Shown: positions 39,128-46,891 of the stretch, one piece after another
How positions within the stretch are numbered: position 1 is the first letter of the stretch
Layout: the number at the start of each line of letters is the position of its first letter
Source: Tritrichomonas musculus
Taxonomy: Eukaryota; Parabasalia; Tritrichomonadida; Tritrichomonadidae
Assembly: GCA_039105265.1 (NCBI GenBank)
Contig: JAPFFF010000004.1
Coordinates: 1,612,001 to 1,676,000, forward strand
Length of the DNA: 64,000 bases
Direction: 5' to 3'
Program-made: the position numbers and the translations under genes
The notes under the pieces: model-generated
Told to the model about the DNA's origin: nothing
The model's database searches: none
The model's input: only the letters and a program-made list of their open reading frames with translations

Positions 39128-40531
39128 TCATCTCACGTTTTCTTCGCCATTTTGAAACATCAAGGAAAGTTCTTTTGCACACAATCTAGCATTTTCAGAT
39201 TGACTTTCTATTATAACATCATCCAATAACTTGGAAAAATCATTGCTGAATAATTTATTTTTAAAATCATTAATCATTTGTTCATCTCCTACTTCAACAA
39301 GTGTAAAATGGACATCAGAATAAAGATGCAACATATTTTCCAAAATTTCGTCATTTTCTAAATCAAGGAATTGAAAAAGCATATCAAAATTATCATTGAA
39401 AAATTGAAAACGATAATCATTACTGATTTTACCAAGTAAATTTTGATATAAATAAGCAATTTCAATTTTACCATTATAGTCAATTTCAGAATAAGCATCT
39501 TTAAATGCCAAAAGGTTAATTTTATTGAGCTCATTGGCCATATCTTCAGATGATCCAACCATTATATTTAAAATCCAAATAGATGGTGAAATCAATTCTT
39601 TTTTTTTCGATGTTAAAAAAGGTAAAAAATCAAAAACATGGAGGTCAAAAGGATTCTTATTTCGATAAAACAGTATGCCAGATAAAATTATATATGAAAT
39701 AGCAACTTCAGGACTATCATTAAATAAATAACGATTTTTATTTGCTATGATTGGATGTTCTAAAACTTCAGAAAAATCTTCTTCAAATTTCTGGATTAAT
39801 GTTCTCATTATATAAAAAATTCGTTCCGCTGAAAAAGAGGAAAGTAGCATTTCTTTTTTTTCGAAGTCTTTGAGAAGTGATAGTAAAGAATTAGAAATTA
39901 GCATTGAGCCATCTTCTGCGGCGAAATCACTACTTGAATAATTATAAAAAAAATGAATCAAATAATCAAAAATTTCATTACCATTATGATTAGATAATGC
40001 TGGAATAAGTGAACAGATTGCGTTTAATGATTCATATTTGTTCTCAAGAGAATCATAAATGTTTGCTAAGATTTTGAGCATTAAAAAACTGTTTGGCGAT
40101 AAGTTTTTAATTTTATCGATTGTTACGTTAAAAAAGTTCATTTTTTGGATTAATGGATGATAATCATCAATCATAGAAAAACATTCTATTACAAGAATAA
40201 AACAATCTTCTTCAAGTGAATTTTGCGTTTTGTTATACTTGTCTAAAATCGCGATTATATAATTTTCTGGGATATTAGTTGGTATTAAATTTTGGGGGAA
40301 ATTCGCTAACTTTTCTTTACAAATATTTAATTCTTCGTTAGATATGGTTTCAACAAATAAATATTGAATAATATCAATTAGTTCGCTTTCTTCTACGATT
40401 TTTTCTGAGGATAATTCATGTATTGGAGATAATGAATCATTTTTATCTATTTTCATAAATTTTGGGCTCTTATATGCTCCCATACTTTTTGAGCCAGGGC
40501 TATAATTAATATCATTTGCAATGAAACTCAT
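39128..40531 (-). CDS. ARM/HEAT-like helical protein, unknown function
   Basis: A 467-residue protein built almost wholly of amphipathic helices with regularly spaced Leu/Ile and short Asn/Asp turns (for example LMLKILANIYDSLENKYESLNAICSLIPALS), the look of ARM/HEAT repeats. The first 45 residues are Ser/Lys-rich and disordered (SPGSKSMGAYKSPK). Proteins of this kind are abundant in trichomonad genomes and usually lack assigned roles. The start ATG at 40531 is the first in frame; no other domain is seen. It could be a diverged importin- or VAC8-like adaptor, but nothing specific supports that. Confidence 0.65.
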   Translation of the reverse strand: MSFIANDINYSPGSKSMGAYKSPKFMKIDKNDSLSPIHELSSEKIVEESELIDIIQYLFVETISNEELNICKEKLANFPQNLIPTNIPENYIIAILDKYNKTQNSLEEDCFILVIECFSMIDDYHPLIQKMNFFNVTIDKIKNLSPNSFLMLKILANIYDSLENKYESLNAICSLIPALSNHNGNEIFDYLIHFFYNYSSSDFAAEDGSMLISNSLLSLLKDFEKKEMLLSSFSAERIFYIMRTLIQKFEEDFSEVLEHPIIANKNRYLFNDSPEVAISYIILSGILFYRNKNPFDLHVFDFLPFLTSKKKELISPSIWILNIMVGSSEDMANELNKINLLAFKDAYSEIDYNGKIEIAYLYQNLLGKISNDYRFQFFNDNFDMLFQFLDLENDEILENMLHLYSDVHFTLVEVGDEQMINDFKNKLFSNDFSKLLDDVIIESQSENARLCAKELSLMFQNGEENVR

Positions 40532-41048
40532 TAAAATACTTTAAGACCGTTTATTATTTCAAATTTGTGAGAAAAAATTTTGTAAAGACTGTTTTCAAAT
40601 TTGCAAATAGTTTTATTAAAATCCTTTTTTCCTTTCATGACCAATGGATACATTGCAATTAACCAAAATTTATTAGATTCAATTAGATAATTTGAATAAA
40701 TTTACTTAAAGAATACCATTTTTGAGTTTTCAAGAAGTCTATCAGAGGAATTATGTCTTTTAATCAAATATAAAGGAAATGCCATTTAAAAATAATGCAA
40801 TTTGCATTCAAAAATACCAACAATATATGTAATGAATCATTAATATCAATAACGTTTTTATTCAATTTTATAAACTTTTTGAAAATGATCATAAATTGAA
40901 TTCTCTCTTACAGAACAAATTCATCATTTAAAGGTCAAATATTTTTTTTTAAATGATATATGAAATAAAAAATATCCGTTAAAACGAAAAACGGATTTTT
41001 TTGTATGATATTAATTTTTTAATTTTAATAATCTTAATATTAATAAAA
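40532..41048. other. Intergenic between divergent genes
   Basis: About 500 bp of A/T-rich sequence between two divergent starts, so it should hold both promoters. No further element recognised. The 16 codons in frame before 41049 are judged non-coding. Confidence 0.55.
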
Positions 41049-42413
41049 ATGATGAAAATACGCACTCTTCACAATCAGAAAAACGTAACTGTCTTATCAG
41101 CTTCAGATCTTGCACGTATTCGCCGCCACGCTAGACCTCAAGAAATAGATCATTCTATTGAAGATGAAAAAACACGATCGATTGCAACACATGAAAAAAC
41201 TTTAGCTGTGACAGAAACTTGGGGAAATTCAATCGTTAATCAAAGAAAAGCACGAATCAATCGTCTTCAACAAGAAAAAGAAGAGCACGAGGAAGAGCTT
41301 AGAAAAATTGATGAGCAAGAAAGGCAAATCCAAAAATCACAACGAAGAGAAAAATTACTTCAATCAGCTGAAATGGCTTTTCAAGAAAAACCTGAGATTC
41401 GTGCAGTTAATTCTCAACTTCTCCTTCATGAAGTTACAAAACAAAGACAGCGTCAAATTATCTTGAAAGAACGCCAAAAAGAAATGGAAAGACAAAAAGA
41501 AGACCAGTATTATCAAGAACAACTACGCCAATGGCAAGAGTACGATGAAAAAGAAAAAGAAGCTGCAAGGCTTAAGCGTGAAAAAGCGATGCAATTTGCT
41601 GAAGGATTTAAACAACAACGCCTTGAAGATGAGGAAAGAAGAATGGAAGAAAGAACAAAAGAAGTTGAAGAAGAAGCAATTCTACAAAATGAAGCCAAAC
41701 GTCTTCTTGCTGAAGAAACAATGCAGACGATCAAAAGGCGTGAACTTCAAAGAAAGCAAAATGAAGAAAACAGAAGAAACAATGAATCACTATCAAGTTA
41801 CAAAGCACGAGCAAGAGAGCTTGAAAAGCTTGAAGATGAACGAATTAAACAGTTACAAATTAAAGTTGAAGATGAACAATTGGAAAGAGAAGCAGCTGAA
41901 AAGAAGAGAAGACAAGATCGTCAAGCCCATCTTGATAGATTAATTGAAATTCAAGCAAAGAACCTTGAAGAAATAAAAGCAAAACAGCAGAACTTCGATG
42001 ATTCACAATACCAACTTCAATACGAAAAAGACAAGAAAGAACTTGATGAGATTCGCGCAAGACAAGAAAGATTGGCAGAAGAAAGAAGAAGAGATTTCCT
42101 CGAAACTCAAAAGAAATTAGAAGCAAAGAGAAAGATGAAAAAGCAGAAGGCAGAATTCCCACCAGATGAAGCAACTTTAGAAGCTGAAGATAGAGGATGG
42201 AAACTTGAAATTGAGAAGATGAATGGTCTTAGAGATCTGGCAGAATTTCAGAAACAGCAGGCTGCTGAAAAGCGTGAAAGGGAGGCAGCTGAAAAAGAAA
42301 GAGAAAAATTAGAATATAAGAAGATGCTCCAAGATGAGGAAATTAAAGCACAGGAAGCTCAAGAATACGCCAGGGAGATGCTTATTCAAGCCAGACTAAA
42401 GAGAAGGAAATGA
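41049..42413 (+). CDS. Flagellar coiled-coil protein, CFAP210/CFAP45-like
   Basis: The 454-residue protein is almost entirely charged coiled coil with Arg/Glu/Gln/Lys, as in trichohyalin-plectin-homology proteins that line axonemal doublet microtubules. The N-terminus VTVLSASDLARIRRHARPQ matches the VxLSxxEWxRI start shared by CFAP210 and CFAP45. EKPEIRAVNSQLLLHEVTKQR resembles the F(H)SALLxSEVxxER block of CFAP210. This part of the doublet is present in flagellated parabasalids. The start is placed at 41049 (or the next codon, also ATG); an ATG 48 bp upstream would add a hydrophobic, non-homologous stretch. Codon use is noticeably richer in G+C than its neighbours. CFAP53 or another microtubule inner protein is an alternative. 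Confidence 0.6.
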   Translation: MMKIRTLHNQKNVTVLSASDLARIRRHARPQEIDHSIEDEKTRSIATHEKTLAVTETWGNSIVNQRKARINRLQQEKEEHEEELRKIDEQERQIQKSQRREKLLQSAEMAFQEKPEIRAVNSQLLLHEVTKQRQRQIILKERQKEMERQKEDQYYQEQLRQWQEYDEKEKEAARLKREKAMQFAEGFKQQRLEDEERRMEERTKEVEEEAILQNEAKRLLAEETMQTIKRRELQRKQNEENRRNNESLSSYKARARELEKLEDERIKQLQIKVEDEQLEREAAEKKRRQDRQAHLDRLIEIQAKNLEEIKAKQQNFDDSQYQLQYEKDKKELDEIRARQERLAEERRRDFLETQKKLEAKRKMKKQKAEFPPDEATLEAEDRGWKLEIEKMNGLRDLAEFQKQQAAEKREREAAEKEREKLEYKKMLQDEEIKAQEAQEYAREMLIQARLKRRK

Positions 42414-42798
42414 GAAACTTCCTTTTCTACATTTTTTTTATTTATTTAGATTATTTATAAAAATTTTATTGTATTACAAACTAATAAAATTGCTTTGATA
42501 ATTATGGTTCATGCTTTGATTTATTTTTTTTACCTGATCGATAATCAAAATAATTATATTACATATTCAATAATTATATTATTGAGTATAAATTGCTTAT
42601 TTATAACAATGTGATTATAGGTAAATACAATTTTATAAAACAAAATTTGATTTATTCGTAAAATTAAAATGCATCAAAAAACTTGGTAGAAAAAAATGTG
42701 ATTTAAATGCAAGTTTCATTTTGCTTTAGTTTTAAGGTTAGTTTTATAGTAAATAAATATTTATTCAATCAAAGTCTGTATTTATTTAAATAAAAAAA
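42414..42798. other. Intergenic between convergent genes
   Basis: A/T-rich 3' flanks of the flagellar and MED27-like genes. No feature seen. Confidence 0.6.
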
Positions 42799-43644
42799 TT
42801 ATTTGGGAGGCATAACATGAGATGTTTTTTCTTGCATCTGATCTTCTGACATTAATGTTACATATCCAAAGTCGGGCAATTCGATTTCAAAAGGTGCACA
42901 TTTCATATGGTATGCATAGCAAGTGTTAACTGTTCTTATGATAGGTGGAAGCAAGTCACCTGTCAAATCACGTTCAATAATTTGATCGCATTTTGTACAT
43001 GATGTCGTAAATAGGTCATTATAGCATTTAAGCCATATAATAAATTCAATTAGTCCACGCTTGTGATACTTTAATATGAAATCTGGAAGAGCTCGTGAAA
43101 AATAAACAGCAAGAGTTCTAAAAACTCTAAAGTCGCTTTGTTCAAAAGGAGATCGATTAACTTCACTTGAACTATGAACTACAACAAATGCAAGCTGGTT
43201 GTCAATAGAAAAAATAATTTTAACTACGAAATAATCAGAAACTTTGAGACATATGTAAGGCAAAAAATCTTCGTTGTTAAATATCATGTTTGATGGGCCA
43301 ACAATGTTAGCAATTTCATTATTGATTTCATCGAAATCGTATGTATAGCAAGGATTAGTTCTTAAAAATCTTTCTGTGTTACTTTGGAAAAAAGAACAAA
43401 TGTGTCGAAATGCCACAGCATCTTCACATTTTTTTTGATTTGGTGTTGTTGGATTGAGTTTATGCCTTGTTGAAAGCATATTATTCAACAGTTCTGCATG
43501 ATTAAGATCTTGTTGAGCTTTTTTGAAATCAGAGTGAAGAGCTCCAGTTGAAAGTTGTTCTATCTCTGTCCAACAATCTTTTTTCATTTGAGTAATGCAT
43601 TCTTGAAGTGTTTCTTCTAATACTACCTCTCTATCTGCATTCAT
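42799..43644 (-). CDS. MED27: Mediator subunit 27-like protein
   Basis: This 281-residue protein ends like MED27: IIWLKCYNDLFTTSCTKCDQII (residues about 205-226) followed by LPPIIRTVNTCYAYHMKC aligns with the family's IWLRSYxxLFxxxCxxCGK...LPPTxRxxxxxxxYHxxC. CxxC plus H and C would bind one zinc. The N-terminus carries a coiled coil as MED27 does (QECITQMKKDCWTEIEQLSTG). Length is close to the family's roughly 300. MED27 sits in the Mediator tail/head and links activators to RNA polymerase II. The start ATG at 43644 is followed by AAT and lies 122 bp from the divergent membrane-protein gene. The assignment depends mainly on the C-terminal zinc region. Confidence 0.65.
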   Translation of the reverse strand: MNADREVVLEETLQECITQMKKDCWTEIEQLSTGALHSDFKKAQQDLNHAELLNNMLSTRHKLNPTTPNQKKCEDAVAFRHICSFFQSNTERFLRTNPCYTYDFDEINNEIANIVGPSNMIFNNEDFLPYICLKVSDYFVVKIIFSIDNQLAFVVVHSSSEVNRSPFEQSDFRVFRTLAVYFSRALPDFILKYHKRGLIEFIIWLKCYNDLFTTSCTKCDQIIERDLTGDLLPPIIRTVNTCYAYHMKCAPFEIELPDFGYVTLMSEDQMQEKTSHVMPPK

Positions 43645-43766
43645 TTTATAAAATTTTCATATACTTTTTTTTTTGGATAACATGTCAGTATATTAGGAGA
43701 TTCACTTTTTTTATTTTTTATAAAATATTGAAAAAGTTGAATTAAACGAAATTTTGATTCATATAA

Positions 43767-45350
43767 ATGGTTCATGTTTTCTTCTTTTTCCTATTATTTT
43801 TACGTGTAATTTACAAAGAAGAAGAAATCATGAAAACCACAGATCCTTTTTCAATGCAACTTTCCCATTTCGATTTAATAGGGGAGGAACAAAAAAAAAT
43901 ATCAAATATTTATGTGTTTGTCCACGCACCTTTTTTTCCAGACGGTAAGTTAAAATTATATACAATTAATGAAAGCGAAATCGGAACAAACCAAAGCATA
44001 ATAATTACTCAATCTGCAAAGAAAACTAATAGTTATATTCATCAATTAGAAAAATATAGATCTTTTATTTTGTCTTTTTCAGAAAGTGATTTGAATAAAG
44101 AAAAAGAAAATAATGTAATTTCTAAGCTGAATATTTCAATAGAATCCGACGATGACTTACCATTTAAAGCTACATATTGGAAAATTCCAAATTATTTTTG
44201 TAAAACAACAGCAAATTTCTTTATTTCAACAGATTATCAAATAAAATCCAATGTTGAATTAATGGAAAACGCTTGCCTTTTTTTCGATCCTAAAGTTATT
44301 TCAAATTTTTTTAAGATGGTTATTTTTTCTTCAGAGCAAATTACGATCGAATTCTATATTAATAACTCTCTTTATACAAACCCAGATTATGAATGTTCAT
44401 CATTCCAGCCAAACCAAACATTATCGTGCGTTATTCCATATTCTCAACCATTTTTTGCACGAGTTGTTTTCAATAAGAAGAAATTTATAAGTAATTTAAA
44501 GTGTGTCGATCATTTCAATTGTAATACAAGCAAGTCAAAGTCAAAAAACAAAAAAAACCATAAAGCAAATTTTACTCTTGACTATTCTTCACTATACAAA
44601 TCGCAAGAAGTACGTGATTGCTTTATAGATCGGATTCCATTTATTCAATTCCCACAGTACTCTTCATATTCTTCATCTTCGTATTTATCTGAAAGTTTAA
44701 AAGAAAAACAACAATTAATTTCCAATATAAATGATTTTAAAAACTTCCATTTCAAAATTGAAAATAAGATTTGTGTTAAGTTTTCTGGATACAAAACAGC
44801 AGTTGTATCACGAATTGCGATTTTCTTTTCTGTTTTATTTGTTGTTGCTTTTTTCTTACAATTAATAGGCTATATAGATTTTTGTGGTTGGGTTAGAAAA
44901 CCAGGAGAAGTTGCGTTTGTTGGATTAAGAGAAAAAGTACCAGCTGGTGAAATATTTAATCAAAAGAAGTCCAAAAATAAGAAGCATGCTTCTTCAATGG
45001 ATGAACTTAATGATAGTAATAATAATGATACTTCCTTAATGTCACCTCTTGTCTTTTCAATGAATCTTGATGCAAAACTTCCCCCAGTTCCTAGTCGTCC
45101 AAATCGTAAAAAGACCGTAAGTTGCTATAATTTTCAATCTATGTCGCAAACAGGTCAATCTCGCGATTTGAGAAGATTAAGTGGAAGCGGATCCAAAAAA
45201 AATAATAAAAGTGGCAGCGGAGCTAAAATGTTATCTCATAGAGAAGTTGTTTTTCAACTTCCAAATTTTGTCTCTTCATCACCTTCATCATCATCATCAT
45301 CATCACAATTACAAGATTATAAGTTTGAAAATTGTTTGGAAAATGCTTGA
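43767..45350 (+). CDS. Single-pass membrane protein with signal peptide
   Basis: A 527-residue protein. Residues 1-16 (MVHVFFFFLLFLRVIY) look like a signal peptide. The putative lumenal or extracellular part (about 20-345) is Ser/Asn/Phe-rich with several Cys (NACLFFDPK, DYECSSFQ, CVDHFNCNTS) and some N-glycosylation sequons. One transmembrane helix is clear near residues 348-370 (VSRIAIFFSVLFVVAFFLQLIGY). The tail of about 150 residues is basic, Ser-rich and low complexity (SGSGSKKNNKSGSGA, then a Ser run). I do not recognise the ectodomain. This is a type I topology; the site (surface, ER, Golgi) is not known. Confidence 0.65.
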   Translation: MVHVFFFFLLFLRVIYKEEEIMKTTDPFSMQLSHFDLIGEEQKKISNIYVFVHAPFFPDGKLKLYTINESEIGTNQSIIITQSAKKTNSYIHQLEKYRSFILSFSESDLNKEKENNVISKLNISIESDDDLPFKATYWKIPNYFCKTTANFFISTDYQIKSNVELMENACLFFDPKVISNFFKMVIFSSEQITIEFYINNSLYTNPDYECSSFQPNQTLSCVIPYSQPFFARVVFNKKKFISNLKCVDHFNCNTSKSKSKNKKNHKANFTLDYSSLYKSQEVRDCFIDRIPFIQFPQYSSYSSSSYLSESLKEKQQLISNINDFKNFHFKIENKICVKFSGYKTAVVSRIAIFFSVLFVVAFFLQLIGYIDFCGWVRKPGEVAFVGLREKVPAGEIFNQKKSKNKKHASSMDELNDSNNNDTSLMSPLVFSMNLDAKLPPVPSRPNRKKTVSCYNFQSMSQTGQSRDLRRLSGSGSKKNNKSGSGAKMLSHREVVFQLPNFVSSSPSSSSSSSQLQDYKFENCLENA

Positions 45351-45587
45351 TTATTTTGTTTTTGTTTTTATTTTAATTTTGTTTATAAAGTTTAATTGTA
45401 CTCCTAATTTTATAATTTTTATTATTTTTTTTTCTTCAAGAATATAATTTGATTGGTGAGGAATTTCAACAACAACAAAAAGTGTGCTTGATTTTGGATA
45501 TTCAATCATTAAGAAATTTAAGAAAATTTATTTTACTATATATACATACACACAAAATAACAATGAAATTGTAAATATAATGCGATC

Positions 45588-46745
45588 TTATTTCCAAAGC
45601 TTGACAAATGGATCACTTGGAGGAGAAAAGAAATCCGAATATGTTCCAATATCCATCATCTCCTGCTTTAATTTACTTTTTGAAAATACTGCATTTGCTG
45701 TTAATTCATCTGCCATAGAAATTGGTGATCTTCGATTCATTTCAGCATATGTTTTAATATAATCCATAGTACGTGAGACACCATCTTCATCAAAATATTT
45801 AACGAGAGCTTTCTTACTCATTTTTTGAGATGAAACTATTGGAACAGAAGTTGAAGTTTCAGAATTTCCTTGAAAATCATTACCATCATCAACCAAACCT
45901 GAATTTAATGAAGAATTTAAATTATCATCAAAATTTTTACCAAATTGAATATCACATCTGGTAGACCCACCAAAACGAGCACCTTGAAGATTTTTCTTGG
46001 CAATTTCTGCAGCTGTGACTGTTTCCATTGTAACATTTGCCCAGTCAGGATGATCGGGGATAATTCTAACGTTCAAAACTTTTCCATATGGTCTAAAATG
46101 CTGAAATATTGTATCAGCTTGAACGACATCTGGATCAATATCTCTGATGAATAGAATATTTGTTGCTTGCTCACCAGAACTTCCATCAGTATTCATTACC
46201 ATTCTATTATCTTTAGCTTCAGAAACTTTTAATGGCCTTTCACCGAATTCAGTAGATCCATTTATCATTTTGATAGCTTTTTTCATTTCTTGAAGTGTAT
46301 TAAATTTTACAAATCCATAACCCCTCGATATTTTATCTGCATCAAATATTAAACGTGCAGATATCGTTTGAGGTATAAATCGCCTAAAGAAATTTAGAAG
46401 TTTGGTATCATCAACTGAAGTTGGGAGATTTCCGACATATACCGAATATCCAGAAGCTTGTTGAGTTGTTGCGGAATCTGTTGCGGCATTTGCCGTTCCC
46501 CAATTTAATTTAAATTTATGAGCTGGCGAATGTGGAATAGGAGTATCTTGAAGCATTCTCATTACTTCTGCAGCTTCTTGAGGTGTTTCAAAGCCGATAA
46601 ATCCATAACCTTCGAGTGCATTCGTATTTTTATTTCTACAAAACCAAACAGATTTTGGCTTTATATTACATTTTTGTCGAATTGTTTTCATTAATTTTTC
46701 TTCATCTTCCCAAATCTCTGTTCTTCCGACCCAGAGTTGAGACAT
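45588..46745 (-). CDS. Three-RRM RNA-binding protein (TRNAU1AP/Nam8-like)
   Basis: A 385-residue protein with three RNA-recognition motifs. RRM1 (about 3-80) starts LWVGRTEIWEDEEKL with RNP1 GYGFIGFE; RRM2 (about 95-175) has SVYVGNLPTSVDDTKL and RNP1 RGYGFVKF; RRM3 (about 200-275) has ILFIRDIDPDVVQAD and a weaker RNP1 (ANVTMETV). The order and the opening LWVG resemble Nam8/TIA1-like and tRNA-Sec-associated TRNAU1AP proteins, which act in U1 snRNP-dependent 5' splice-site choice or mRNA handling. The C-terminal 100 residues are acidic and disordered, ending in a helix. There is no intron. The start ATG at 46745 is the first in frame. Confidence 0.8.
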   Translation of the reverse strand: MSQLWVGRTEIWEDEEKLMKTIRQKCNIKPKSVWFCRNKNTNALEGYGFIGFETPQEAAEVMRMLQDTPIPHSPAHKFKLNWGTANAATDSATTQQASGYSVYVGNLPTSVDDTKLLNFFRRFIPQTISARLIFDADKISRGYGFVKFNTLQEMKKAIKMINGSTEFGERPLKVSEAKDNRMVMNTDGSSGEQATNILFIRDIDPDVVQADTIFQHFRPYGKVLNVRIIPDHPDWANVTMETVTAAEIAKKNLQGARFGGSTRCDIQFGKNFDDNLNSSLNSGLVDDGNDFQGNSETSTSVPIVSSQKMSKKALVKYFDEDGVSRTMDYIKTYAEMNRRSPISMADELTANAVFSKSKLKQEMMDIGTYSDFFSPPSDPFVKLWK

Positions 46746-46891
46746 TAATTTTTTTTATATCACATATCGCTTCATAGAAAATAAAATACGTTATTTAAAT
46801 ATATATATATAAAAAAAAGATTATAAATGGAGTAAAAAAACCTTTAAATAACAAACAATTTAGGTGCCTTCAATACGCTAAGCTTAAAAAC